From: Comamonadaceae bacterium
Lineage (GTDB): Bacteria; Pseudomonadota; Gammaproteobacteria; Burkholderiales; Burkholderiaceae_C
Length of the DNA: 64,000 nucleotides
Assembly (NCBI GenBank): GCA_013297875.1
Contig: JAAFIW010000005.1
Coordinates: 1 to 64,000, forward strand
Reading direction: 5' to 3'
The notes beneath the pieces are model-generated. The model was not told the origin of the DNA, searched no databases, and worked only from the letters and a program-made list of their open reading frames with translations. Numbering within the stretch: position 1 is the stretch's first letter; each line of letters starts with the position of its first letter. The position numbers and the translations under genes were made by a program. Below, in pieces: positions 9,593-18,101 of this stretch.

Positions 9593-10363
9593 ATGCACAT
9601 CCCCTCTCTCAAAGAAGTCGTCACCGAGCAAGAATGGCAACTGCGCTGCGACCTGGCTGCTTGCTACCGCCTGGTGGCGTTGTATGGCTGGAGCGACCTG
9701 GTGTTCACCCACATCACCGCCAAACTGCCCGAATCCGTCAGCGGCGCAGATTCGCACCAATTCCTGATCAACCCCTACGGCTTGATGTTCGACGAAATCA
9801 CGGCCAGCAGCCTGGTCAAGGTCGATGGTCAGTGCAACAAAATTATCGATTCGCCCTTCCCCGTGAACCCGGCCGGTTTTGTGATCCACAGCGCGGTGCA
9901 CGAGGCGCGGCCCGACGCCGGCTGCGTGCTACACACCCACACGCGCGCTGGCGTGGCAGTGAGTGCACAAGCCGGCGGCGTTCTGCCGATCAGCCAGCAG
10001 TCCACTTTTGTGCTGGCCTCGCTGGCTTACCACGAGTACGAAGGCGTGGCCTTCCGTGACGACGAAAAGCCCCGCCTGCAGGCCGACCTGGGCCACGCCA
10101 ACTTCCTGATGCTGCGCAACCACGGCCTGCTGACCGTGGGCAAAACCATTGCTGATACGTTTTTAAGCATGTACACCTTCGAAAACACCTGCCGCATCCA
10201 GATCGACGCCCAAGCCGGTGGCCCGCTCACCCAGGTTAACCCGCTGATCGTCAAGGGCGTGGCCGAAGCCATGCGCGTGCAAACCGGTGGACTGGGCGGT
10301 GCCTTTGTCTGGCCGTCGCTGATCCGCAAGCTGGACAAACTGGATCACAGCTACAAGTCATGA
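9593..10363 (+). CDS. Class II aldolase/adducin family protein
   Basis: 256 residues from an ATG with AGGAG eight bases upstream (9581-9585); the frame is open 31 codons further upstream, but without a comparable site. The family fold is clear: FTHITAKLP near the N-terminus, the zinc-binding VLHTHTRAG in the middle, and LRNHGLLTVGKTIADTF. Members are aldolases of sugar phosphates or are of unknown function; this length and sequence resemble the common stand-alone 'class II aldolase/adducin' proteins of Burkholderiales. It is divergent from aceA and followed by gene debris. The substrate cannot be told. Confidence 0.88.
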   Translation: MHIPSLKEVVTEQEWQLRCDLAACYRLVALYGWSDLVFTHITAKLPESVSGADSHQFLINPYGLMFDEITASSLVKVDGQCNKIIDSPFPVNPAGFVIHSAVHEARPDAGCVLHTHTRAGVAVSAQAGGVLPISQQSTFVLASLAYHEYEGVAFRDDEKPRLQADLGHANFLMLRNHGLLTVGKTIADTFLSMYTFENTCRIQIDAQAGGPLTQVNPLIVKGVAEAMRVQTGGLGGAFVWPSLIRKLDKLDHSYKS

Positions 10364-10383
10364 GTGACTTCATCGCTGAGTTG

Positions 10384-10622
10384 CGCTAAGGCGAAACTGG
10401 CAAAGCCTTCGCGAACACTTGCTGGCCAAAGGCCTGATTCGCGCGCAGGGTGTCGGCAAGGCAACCCACTACGCGGTGAATGTGCCGGGCTGGAAGCAGC
10501 CTGACGATCAGCGTTTATCCGCCGCGCTCACCAACCCAGCCAAAGTCAAAGCCTTCAACGCGGCGGATGAACCTCGTTGGACTGAACCATTGCTGGTTAA
10601 GGAACTGACGCTGGCGGTATAG
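10384..10622 (+). pseudogene. Fragment with a winged-helix-like C-terminus, possible remnant
   Basis: A short frame (residues like RRNWQSLREHLLAKGLIRAQ, then GVGKATHYAV) resembles the C-terminal winged helix of Fic-type or AlbA-type regulators, where a 'L..KGLI.R.G.GKATRY' pattern is typical. There is no proper start: the upstream MSDFIAELR stops after nine codons. It looks like the tail of a gene lost next to the IS91 debris. The assignment is weak. Confidence 0.35.
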
Positions 10623-10784
10623 GGGTTTGAAAGCTTGGCGTGGGCGACTTTGAATGCAGCGCCAGACATGCCCTGGATGGGACTTGACACACCCATTGCG
10701 CTGCGGCGACGCACCTTTGACCGATCAACGCTGTGCATGAAGCCGCTTCCTACACGCACCACGCAATGCCTCCCCTGGCGCAGC

Positions 10785-11591
10785 TCAAACGGCCATGCAA
10801 ACGGCACACAGACAAGCGACACACGAGCCATCACGGCGGCCCCCGGCTGCGCGGCTTGGGTGCTGCCACAGTTTTGCCCCGGGCATGGGCAAATGCTGCA
10901 GCCCAGCCAAAGTCGCCACCACGCGCAAGCGCCCCCGCTTGCGACACGGGCACACAGCCACCTCCATGCGGGCCACCCGCGCCATAAAAGCCTGAGCCGA
11001 CTCAGCCGCCTTGGGGTTGGCACCAGGCATCTGCAACGCCAGCCGTGCAGCAGCCAACTTGACCGACTTACAGGCACTGACCAACACCCCGTAATGGCGA
11101 ATGCGCTTGATGCCCGTGGGCAGCACATGCAGCAAGAAATGCCGCACAAACTCGGCGCCGTCCAACCTGACCCGTCGCTTGCCACCGTGATCGTCAGCGC
11201 GCACCGTAAAGACCACCTCCTGGGCGGTGATCTTGCGAATGCGCTCATTGCCAATGGCCGTGCGATGCGTGTAGCGCGGCAGGTGAGCCAACACCGCCGC
11301 AGGCCCACCCAAAGGCGTCTTGGCGTACACCACCCAGTCGTGCCGGTACAGCTGGCGTTGGCGCGCGCACCAACTGGCCGGATCGCCTTGGCGGTCACGT
11401 GGCAGCTGGCCACTGGCATGCACTTGCGCCAGCGCAGCCATGAATTTGCCGCGAAACACCCGCGACAGCGCCTGCACTGGAAACAGAAAGTCGGGCTTGC
11501 GCACCGGTGTGTGCCACCGGTCGCAGTTCGGATCGTCTTGACCCAGCACCCCACAAGCCATCACCGCATGCAGATGCACGTAGCGGGCTGA
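10785..11591 (-). pseudogene. IS91-family transposase, N-terminally truncated
   Basis: About 264 residues with strong family character: HLHAVMACG (the HUH-type His pair), FLFPVQALSRVFRGKFMAAL, HDWVVYAKTPLGGP, LPRYTHRTAIGNERI, VRADDHGGKRRVRLDGAEF and HVLPTGIKRIRHYGVL. The N-terminal zinc-finger region expected before HLH is absent: upstream of about 11591 the sequence passes directly into the end of the recombinase gene. A rolling-circle transposase lacking its N-terminus should be inactive. It is transcribed on the minus strand behind the recombinase fragment. Confidence 0.85.
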
Positions 11592-11608
11592 TCCATGACA
11601 AGCCAGTG

Positions 11609-12147
11609 CTACAGCTTGGGCAAGCCTGCCAGCAAATCCAGTGGGTCAATATCTTTGGGCGGGCGAAACTGTGGGCTGGTCAGGTGCAGGTAGCGGCTGG
11701 TGGTGCTGATGTGGCCGTGGCCCAGCAGGCGGCTGATGGTGTACAGGTCTACGCCGCCTTCCAGCAAGTGGGTCGCAAAGCAATGGCGCAGGGTGTGAGT
11801 GCCCCCGCGCTTGGTGATGCGGGCGCAGTGGCGCGCACCCTGGTAAGCGCTTTGGATGTTCAGGCAGCTTGAGCCTGTGGCGTTGGCAAATAGCCATTTG
11901 CCTGCATGGCGCTGTGGTTTGTAGGTGCCACAGTAAAAGCGCAGCAGCGCCAGCAGACTGCACCTTAAGCACGCTGTAGCGGTCTGCACCGCCTTTACCT
12001 GAGTTAACACGCACGCACATGCGGTCGGGTGCGCTGTCAATGTCGGTGACCTTCAGTGCACAAACTTCCGAGACGCGCAGGCCTGTGGCGTAGATGGTTT
12101 GCAGCGCCATGCGGTAGACCGGGTGACCGGGGCGAGGTGGAGATCCT
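11609..12147 (-). pseudogene. Tyrosine recombinase (integrase), frameshifted and truncated
   Basis: The upstream piece (about 12147-11970) reads VYRMALQTIYATGLRVSEVC, including the first catalytic Arg in the ATGLR motif, and [12 protein letters not shown]. The frame then shifts near 11960, and the downstream piece carries [18 protein letters not shown] (HxLRH), [20 protein letters not shown] with the catalytic Tyr. Together they cover a catalytic domain; the N-terminal core-binding domain is missing. Such recombinases accompany IS91-type transposases, which also follows here. The gene is very probably dead. Confidence 0.8.
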
Positions 12148-12201
12148 GGATCTGGCCGCGCTGATCGCTTTGAGTGGCTGACCGTTTTTTTTACCTAAAA
12201 A

Positions 12202-12243
12202 GCTATTAAAAAGATAGCTGCTTGAGCGCTCTGGTATTGCACG
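12202..12243 (+). repeat. Interspersed repeat, CTCTGG subtype, between the integrase remnant and aldehyde dehydrogenase
   Basis: GCTATTAAAAAGATAGCTGC, then TTGAGCGCTCTGGTATTGCA. The 3' half differs from the main consensus and matches the copies near 28200 and 42430, which defines a subtype. The remainder of 12151-12324 shows nothing recognisable. Confidence 0.8.
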
Positions 12244-12324
12244 TAAACTGTTTTTCACTCATTTTTTTCTCCAAACCACGCCCCCATCACACGATGGGCT
12301 CCGTATCGCCACAAAATAGCTGCC

Positions 12325-13758
12325 ATGCAATACAACTACATCGCCAACGCCAGCGTGTCCTCCTCGTCAGGCCGCAGCATTCCCGTCATCGACCCATCAG
12401 ACGGCCAGCCGTTTGACGAGCTGCAACGCAGCAACGCGCAAGACATCGACACCGCCGTGCAGGCTGCTCAGCAGTGTTTCAGCACCGTCTGGAGCCGTTT
12501 GACCGGTGCCGAACGCGGGCGGCTTTTGATGCGCCTGTCTCACAAAATTACCGAATGCGCCGATGAGCTGGCCACTCTGGAGCAGCGCGACTGCGGCAAG
12601 CCCACCAAGCAGGCCCGTGCCGATGCCGTGGCATTGGCCCGCTACTTCGAGTTTTATGCCGGGGCCTGCGACAAGCTGCACGGCGAAACCCTGCCCTACC
12701 TGGATGGCTACAGCGTGTTCACCTGGCGTGAGCCGCACGGGGTGACGGGTCACATCATTCCCTGGAACTACCCGATGCAGATTTTTGGCCGCAGCGTGGG
12801 CGGCGCGCTGGCAGCGGGCAATGTGTGCGTGGTCAAGCCCAGCGAAGACGCTTGCCTGAGCCTGATTCGCGTGGCGCAACTGGCTGCCGAAGTGGGCTTT
12901 CCGGCGGGGGCCATCAACATCGTGACCGGCCTGGGCCACGAGGTGGGCGACGCGCTGGCGCGGCACGCGGGCATTGCCCACATCAGCTTTACCGGCAGCC
13001 CGGCCGTGGGTACTTTGATTGCCCAGGCGGCAGCGCTGCGCCACTGCCCAGTCACGCTGGAGTTGGGCGGCAAGAGCCCGCAAATCGTGTTTGCCGATGC
13101 CGATCTGGACGCCGTGGTGCCCGCCGTGGTCAACGCCATCGTGCAAAACGCCGGGCAGACCTGCAGCGCGGGGTCGCGCCTGCTAATCGATGACCTCATC
13201 TACAAACCGCTGTTGGAGCGACTGGGCGAAGTGTTTGAAAACCTGCGCGTAGGACCCGCCGCGATGGACATGGACTTGGGCCCCCTGATTCGCCAGACCC
13301 AGCAGCAGCGGGTGTGGGATTTTTTAAGCGACGCCCAGGTGGCCGGCATCCCCATGGTGGCCCAAGGCCGCGTGGTCGACGGCGCACCCGAGGGCGGCTA
13401 CTACCAAGCCCCGGTGCTGCTGCGCGATGTGCCACCCGATCACCGACTGGCGCAAGAAGAGGTGTTTGGACCGGTGCTGTGCGCATTCCCGTTCAAAAGC
13501 GAAGACCACGCTGTGCACCTCGCCAACAGCACCCGCTTTGGCCTGGTGGCCGGTTTATGGACACGCGACGGCAGCCGCCAACTGCGCCTGGCCAAACGCC
13601 TGCAATGCGGTCAGGTGTTTGTAAACAACTACGGCGCGGGCGGCGGTGTGGAACTGCCGTTTGGCGGCGTGAAATCTTCCGGCTACGGGCGCGAGAAGGG
13701 GCTGGAGGCGCTGCTGGGGTTTACGACGTTGAAGACGGTGGCGGTCAAACACGGATAG
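12325..13758 (+). CDS. NAD(P)-dependent aldehyde dehydrogenase
   Basis: 477 residues, full length for the ALDH superfamily, oxidising an aldehyde to the acid with NAD(P)+. The general base is Glu246 in TLELGGKSP and the catalytic Cys280 lies in NAGQTCSAGSRLL. The cofactor region GHIIPWNYPMQIFGRSVGGA and the C-terminal ELPFGGVKSSGYGREKG are present. It resembles betaine- or semialdehyde-type dehydrogenases, but the substrate is unclear. No strong ribosome-binding site precedes the ATG. It stands alone between the IS91 debris and the cupin pseudogene. Confidence 0.93.
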   Translation: MQYNYIANASVSSSSGRSIPVIDPSDGQPFDELQRSNAQDIDTAVQAAQQCFSTVWSRLTGAERGRLLMRLSHKITECADELATLEQRDCGKPTKQARADAVALARYFEFYAGACDKLHGETLPYLDGYSVFTWREPHGVTGHIIPWNYPMQIFGRSVGGALAAGNVCVVKPSEDACLSLIRVAQLAAEVGFPAGAINIVTGLGHEVGDALARHAGIAHISFTGSPAVGTLIAQAAALRHCPVTLELGGKSPQIVFADADLDAVVPAVVNAIVQNAGQTCSAGSRLLIDDLIYKPLLERLGEVFENLRVGPAAMDMDLGPLIRQTQQQRVWDFLSDAQVAGIPMVAQGRVVDGAPEGGYYQAPVLLRDVPPDHRLAQEEVFGPVLCAFPFKSEDHAVHLANSTRFGLVAGLWTRDGSRQLRLAKRLQCGQVFVNNYGAGGGVELPFGGVKSSGYGREKGLEALLGFTTLKTVAVKHG

Positions 13759-13775
13759 CCTGCGCCGTTTTGCTT

Positions 13776-13827
13776 GCTACAAAAGTTGTAGTGCCTTGAG
13801 CAGATTTGGCATGGGCTTGCGGCGCTT
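13776..13827 (+). repeat. AGCTGCTTGAGCA-family interspersed repeat after the aldehyde dehydrogenase
   Basis: GCTACAAAAGTTGTAGTGCC, then TTGAGCAGATTTGGCATGGG and CTTGCGGCGCTT. It is a somewhat diverged copy between two convergent genes. Confidence 0.7.
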
Positions 13828-13841
13828 GGCGCGCGGCTTGA

Positions 13842-14316
13842 TTACCCATATGGTGTCCCATCTTTCTGCGTGAATTGCCATTGTCCATTCACCAGCTCGG
13901 CGCTCAGATCGTCGTCCGGGTAGGTGGCCTGGTCTCCGGCGCTTCTGTCGCCCACCTCCAGGTACAGCACGTCCTGCTCGGTCTCATTGATCAGCCGGTG
14001 TCCGTTGCCGATACCTGCTTTGAAGCCTGCACACATGCCGGGCACCAGCCGCACGCGCCCCCTCATCGGTATGCAGCGTGGGCTGGCCAGCCAGGATGTA
14101 GATGAACTCGTCTTGTGTGGTGTGTGCATGGCGCAGCGCCGAGACCGCGTGGGGTGCCAGCGTGTTCAGGTTCACACCAAAGTTTTTCAGACCAAACACC
14201 TCGCCCAGCTGGCGCTTTACGCGCCCCTGCATACGTGAGGCAAAAGGCTTGGGGTAGATGGACGGTTTGCTGCGGAGCGCGACCTGCAGGGCCATTACGG
14301 CAACGGGGTGGTTCAC
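13842..14316 (-). pseudogene. Cupin-domain protein with a one-base frameshift
   Basis: The first part (14316 to about 14063) reads FGVNLNTLAPHAVSALRHAH and TTQDEFIYILAGQPTLHTDE, a cupin motif 1. After a run of five G (14058-14062 as C on the plus strand) the frame must shift to continue as RVRLVPGMCAGFKAGIGNGH, RLINETEQDVLYLEVGD and TYPDDDLSAELV, cupin motif 2 and the usual tail. Removing one G restores one reading frame of about 157 codons. The homopolymer means a sequencing error is as likely as a real mutation. Cupins of this type often accompany hydrolases and aldehyde dehydrogenases. Confidence 0.85.
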
Positions 14317-14330
14317 GGCGGGCTCTTTTA

Positions 14331-15161
14331 TCAGCTCAAACGCTGGGTGAAAAACGACAGGATGGCGTCGCGTGCCGCCAGCGTGGGCTGGCCCGCTTCG
14401 TCGATGAGATGCACGGTGACCACGCTGTGCGGGCTGGCCACCACCTGCTCGAAAAATGGGGGCAGCGAGGCTTGGTTGGCCGCCGTGTCGTGCAATACAT
14501 GTGCCACAAAGCGCTCGCCCAGCGCCTGGCTGTAGGCGGCAAAGCGCTCAGCCTTGCAATAGCGGTCACCGGCGAAGCGAAAGGCCAGCACGCTCAAATC
14601 TTCCTGCTCCAGGCGGTGCTTGATCTGGGCCAGATCGCCCGGCCCGATCTCAAGGCTCGCGGGTGAATCGTGCGGCAGCGAGGGTTGGCACAGCACGGGT
14701 GCCAGCATGGCGGGCTCCAGCATCATGCTCAGCGCAAAGTTGCCGGTGAAGCACATGCCAATCGCTCCCACGCCGGGGCCTGCGCACTCGGCATGCGCCA
14801 GCCGAGCCAGCGCGCGCAGCCAGAGCGTGACGGGGCTGGCCGCGTTCGGTCCCTTTGGGTTGGCAAACGCCCGGAACTCAGCGCTCACGCAGGCCCGCTG
14901 GAACACGGCCACGCCCTCTTGCGCGCTGGGCACGGCACCGTCGACACCAAACAGCGAGGGCATGTACACGGTGAATCCCGCGTCCCGCACCCAGCGGGCA
15001 AAACGCGCCACATGCGGGCTGATGCCGGGCATCTCGGTCATCACAATCACCGCCGGGCCGCTGCCTGCCAGGTAGACCCGCTTGGTGACGCCATCCAGTG
15101 CGATGTTGCGGGCGCTGAAGTCTTGCAGGGGGTCATGAGCGTTCAGGTTTTGTGTGGGCAT
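14331..15161 (-). CDS. Dienelactone hydrolase family protein
   Basis: 276 residues with an alpha/beta-hydrolase fold of the dienelactone hydrolase type. The nucleophile elbow is GAIGMCFTGNFALSM with Cys137 in the GxCxxG position, and EMPGISPHVARFARWVRDAG near the N-terminus fits the family. The C-terminal VTVHLIDEAGQP could supply the catalytic His. Family members hydrolyse dienelactones or related esters; the real substrate is unknown. It is divergent from the GlxA-type regulator and lies just upstream of the cupin pseudogene on the same strand. Confidence 0.85.
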   Translation of the reverse strand: MPTQNLNAHDPLQDFSARNIALDGVTKRVYLAGSGPAVIVMTEMPGISPHVARFARWVRDAGFTVYMPSLFGVDGAVPSAQEGVAVFQRACVSAEFRAFANPKGPNAASPVTLWLRALARLAHAECAGPGVGAIGMCFTGNFALSMMLEPAMLAPVLCQPSLPHDSPASLEIGPGDLAQIKHRLEQEDLSVLAFRFAGDRYCKAERFAAYSQALGERFVAHVLHDTAANQASLPPFFEQVVASPHSVVTVHLIDEAGQPTLAARDAILSFFTQRLS

Positions 15162-15256
15162 GGTCGGTCAATGTGAAGTGGTGGGAAGCTGCATTGAACT
15201 GCCTTCAAAGCATTTGCACCAGTGTCAGAAACGACATCTTTCGTGCAAAATACGCC

Positions 15257-15501
15257 AATGATCCTAGAAACAGCAGTTGGACGCGCCCGAGTGGGTCGCC
15301 ATGGGGTGGGCTGGCAAGGCGCGACAACGACGCAGGCTCTTGCCTGCCAGGCGGAGCAACGCGGCCAGCGCGCGCCAGGGTGGCTCAATCGGGTGCGTAG
15401 CGTTCTCACCTGGTTGGTGAGCTCGCGCAACGCTACAAGTGTTTGATTTCATTGGTGAAAATTACCGGGAGGAGCGGTCAACTGCTGTTTCTAGGATGAT
15501 T
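15257..15501. repeat. Long-range 22-bp inverted repeats bracketing the regulator promoter
   Basis: AATGATCCTAGAAACAGCAGTT (15257-15278) and its inverse complement (15480-15501) match at 21 of 22 bases, about 200 bases apart. The right arm covers the start codon of the GlxA-type gene (15496). Inside lies a nested hairpin at 15397-15436, with GTAGCGTT/AACGCTAC outer arms and CTCACC/GGTGAG inner arms. This is essentially the whole divergent intergenic region. It could be a small non-autonomous element, a pair of operators or an invertible segment. Confidence 0.8.
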
Positions 15502-16476
15502 GATTTCACAGTGCTGGTGCTGGAAGGTGCATTTGCCTCCAGCGTGGCGCTCTCGCTGGACGTGCTGGCCAGCGCGGCGCGGATGGCGGGCCACTATGCT
15601 GTGGCACCGCCCCGCTGGCGGGTGGCATCCGTCTCAGGTGGACCGGTAGCCTTGAGCAATGGTCTGCAGGTGCCCACCCAGCGGCTGCCGCAAAGGGCCA
15701 CTGCCGACGCGTCGGTGTGGATCGTGCCGGGTCTGGGCATCAACACGCCAGCGGGCTTGTCCACGCGCTTGGAGCAAGCTGATGCAGTGGTCGCAGCCCG
15801 CGCCATCGCCACCCACGCGCGGCGCGGTGGCAACGTGGCGGCATCATGCTCGGCGGTGTTTTTGTTGCAGGCCGCCGGCGTGCTCAACGGAAAAACCGTG
15901 ACCACCACCTGGTGGCTGGCATCACACCTGCGCCGCACCTTGCTCGGCGGCACAGTGGACGCTCAGCGCATGGTCATTGCCGATGGCCAGGTGACCACCG
16001 CTGGCGCAGCGCTGGCGCACACCGATTTGATGCTGCACCTGCTGCGCAAACACAGCAGCGCGCTGGCCGACGGTGTGTCGCGCGCCCTGCTGATCGACCA
16101 ACGCTCGGCGCAGGCGCAATACGTCATTCCTGCTGTGCTGGCCAGTGGCGATGCGCTGGTGTCGCAGTTGTCTGCACGCATTGAAGCGGCCTTGCCGCAG
16201 GTGCCGGGCGTGCACGCGCTGGCGCAGAGCATGGGCATGTCGGAGCGGACCCTGGCGCGCCACGTGATGGCCGCCACCGGCTTGGGCCCGCTGGCACTGA
16301 TTCAACAGGTGCGCCTGGCCCGCGCCCGCGTGCTACTGGAAAAAAGCCGCATGTCGGTAGACCAAGTGGCCGAACAAGTGGGCTACCAGGACGCCACAGC
16401 GCTACGCCGCTTGATGAAAAAAACCATGGGGCTAACGCCCAGCCAGTTGCGCAGCACGGTGCGCACGCAGGTGTGA
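15496..16476 (+). CDS. GlxA/AraC-family transcriptional regulator with a DJ-1/PfpI-like domain
   Basis: 326 residues from MIDFTVLVLEGAFASSVALS. The N-terminal half (about 1-190) is a DJ-1/PfpI-like sensor with VWIVPGLGINTPAGLS and GNVAASCSAVFLLQAAGVL, including a cysteine at the elbow position. The C-terminal 100 residues are an AraC helix-turn-helix pair (LAQSMGMSERTLARHVMAAT and VDQVAEQVGYQDATALRRLM). It probably controls the neighbouring SDR, hydrolase or cupin genes. The frame is open to 15439, but the family usually starts at the chosen Met, which lies within an inverted repeat arm. No strong Shine-Dalgarno is seen. Confidence 0.9.
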   Translation: MIDFTVLVLEGAFASSVALSLDVLASAARMAGHYAVAPPRWRVASVSGGPVALSNGLQVPTQRLPQRATADASVWIVPGLGINTPAGLSTRLEQADAVVAARAIATHARRGGNVAASCSAVFLLQAAGVLNGKTVTTTWWLASHLRRTLLGGTVDAQRMVIADGQVTTAGAALAHTDLMLHLLRKHSSALADGVSRALLIDQRSAQAQYVIPAVLASGDALVSQLSARIEAALPQVPGVHALAQSMGMSERTLARHVMAATGLGPLALIQQVRLARARVLLEKSRMSVDQVAEQVGYQDATALRRLMKKTMGLTPSQLRSTVRTQV

Positions 16477-16542
16477 CACGCCTGCGGTGAAAGCAGCGCC
16501 AAAATCACCGTTTCACCCCATACCCAAGACAAGGAAAAAACC

Positions 16543-17304
16543 ATGCGCGTCCCACACAAATCCATCATCGTCACCGGTGCCGGCGGCGGCATTGGCGAGG
16601 GCATTGCCAAACGGCTGGCACAAGAAGGGGCGCAGGTGCTGGTGAACGATATCAACGCCGACTTGGGCCAGAAAGTGGTGGCAGAGATCGTTCAGGCCGG
16701 CGGACAGGCTTCGTTTTTTCAGGCCGATGTGACGCAGTCCGCGCAAGTCAAAGCCCTGGTCGAAGCCGCCGTGCAGCGCCACGGCCGACTGGACGTGATG
16801 GTGAACAACGCCGGCTGGACGCACCGCAACCGCCCCGCGCTGGAAGTCAGCGAAGACGAGTTTGACAAGTGCTACGCGGTGAACATGAAGAGCATTTACC
16901 TGGCCACGATCCACGCCGTGCCGCATTTCAAAGCCACGGGTGGCGGCAGCTTCATCAACATCGCCTCCACCGCCGGCGTGCGCCCGCGCCCGGGGCTGAC
17001 TTGGTACAACGGCTCCAAGGGCGCGGTGATCACCACCAGCAAGTCGCTGGCGGCTGAGCTGGGGCCAGACAACATCCGCGTGAACTGCATCAACCCCGTG
17101 TTCAACCCCGACACCGGCTTGTCGGCCGAGTTTGCCGGTGGCCCGCTGGACGATGCCCGCAAAGCCAAGTTTTTAAGCAGCATTCCCCTGGGCCGCTTTT
17201 CCACCGCGCTGGACGTGGCTAACGCTGCGCTGTATTTGGCCAGTGACGAGGCGGCGTTTATCAGTGGGGTGTGCATTGAGGTGGACGGCGCGCGGTGCGT
17301 GTAG
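16543..17304 (+). CDS. SDR-family oxidoreductase
   Basis: 253 residues, a classical short-chain dehydrogenase/reductase. The cofactor motif TGAGGGIG is at 11-18, NNAG follows in VMVNNAGW, and the catalytic set is Ser142, Tyr155 and Lys159 (YNGSK). The C-terminus ISGVCIEVDGARCV is typical of glucose-dehydrogenase or 3-oxoacyl-reductase-like members. The acidic NDIN after the second strand suggests preference for NAD(H), which is inference. AAGGA lies upstream of the ATG. It follows the GlxA-type regulator by 66 bases on the same strand and may be its target. Confidence 0.92.
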   Translation: MRVPHKSIIVTGAGGGIGEGIAKRLAQEGAQVLVNDINADLGQKVVAEIVQAGGQASFFQADVTQSAQVKALVEAAVQRHGRLDVMVNNAGWTHRNRPALEVSEDEFDKCYAVNMKSIYLATIHAVPHFKATGGGSFINIASTAGVRPRPGLTWYNGSKGAVITTSKSLAAELGPDNIRVNCINPVFNPDTGLSAEFAGGPLDDARKAKFLSSIPLGRFSTALDVANAALYLASDEAAFISGVCIEVDGARCV

Positions 17305-17309
17305 CGCCA

Positions 17310-18074
17310 CTAAAGACATCGCAGCAGTTGACCAAACTCGCCTGGATGCGGCGGGTTCTCAAAGATTGCCCGTATGCCCAGTTTGCGGGCCTTGATGCGG
17401 TCTCGCAGCCGCACCCGGTTGGTCAGTAGCACCGTGTTGATGGCACGCGGGTACAGGCCCGTGACGCTGGCGCGCAGCTTCTGCAAAAAACCCCATCCGG
17501 CAAACTGGGCGGTGTCCAGATCCAGCACCAGCAATTCATAGGCCTGCAGATGCATCAGTTGCAGGGCCAGCTGACCATCCGTTGCTTCATCCACCCAGGT
17601 CAAACCGGCCAGAGACAGTTTGGCATGCAGATACAGGGTGGTTTGGGTGTCGCCAGACACAATGAGTGCACGCGGGCCACCGGTGCGCTGCTGCAGTTCT
17701 ACGGGGCTGGTGGCAGAAAAATCAAGATCCAGATCCAGCGCGGCTGACGGAAACCAATCGTCTAGCACCTGTACGACCTGGGGCCAGTCCACCGGTCGGG
17801 AAAAGAAGGCATGTGCCGCCGCAGGAACGCCTTTGCTGGTGTCTTTGGCGACCCACAATAAACGGGTTTCCGCTGTCAGATTCAGTGTTTCCAGCACGAA
17901 GCGGCTTTCGTAGCTGTCGCCGTCCAGCAGCACCAGGCGGGGGGCCTGCGGCGCACCGGGCATCCACAAATCAAAGCGCACCGCACGCCCTTGCGACAGG
18001 CGAAACAGGGTGTTCAAGGCATGGCGCTCGATATCCGTGAAGCCAGCCACTTGAACAAAAATGCCGTTCGTCAT
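17310..18074 (-). CDS. Degenerate two-domain response-regulator-like protein
   Basis: 254 residues. Residues about 132-250 have the shape of a receiver domain with the phospho-acceptor position kept (ELLVLDLD, Asp185), but the acidic pair is SGD (140-142) and the conserved Lys site reads FENPPHPGEF, so phosphorylation is doubtful. Residues 1-125 resemble a second receiver-like fold without its acidic pocket (PRLVLLDGDSYE, FFSRPVDW) and resemble the N-terminus of the regulator at 50770-51825. No output domain is seen. Convergent with the SDR gene. Role unknown. Confidence 0.6.
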   Translation of the reverse strand: MTNGIFVQVAGFTDIERHALNTLFRLSQGRAVRFDLWMPGAPQAPRLVLLDGDSYESRFVLETLNLTAETRLLWVAKDTSKGVPAAAHAFFSRPVDWPQVVQVLDDWFPSAALDLDLDFSATSPVELQQRTGGPRALIVSGDTQTTLYLHAKLSLAGLTWVDEATDGQLALQLMHLQAYELLVLDLDTAQFAGWGFLQKLRASVTGLYPRAINTVLLTNRVRLRDRIKARKLGIRAIFENPPHPGEFGQLLRCL

Positions 18075-18101
18075 GACGCTATTAAAGCCAATCCAGTCAG
18101 G

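Larger units (their letters stand above)
10640..12150 (-). mobile_element. Decayed IS91-type element with associated tyrosine recombinase
   Basis: This interval holds, in transcription order on the minus strand, a frameshifted and N-terminally incomplete tyrosine recombinase and then the C-terminal two thirds of an IS91-family transposase. The pairing of such an integrase with an IS91-type transposase is known from many proteobacterial elements. Neither gene is intact and no terminal sequences could be defined. Confidence 0.7.

Noticed and set aside
18075-18101. Possible further copy of the interspersed repeat (GCTATTAAAGCCAATCC)
   Set aside because: Only GCTATTAAAG matches; the GCTTGAGCA core is absent.
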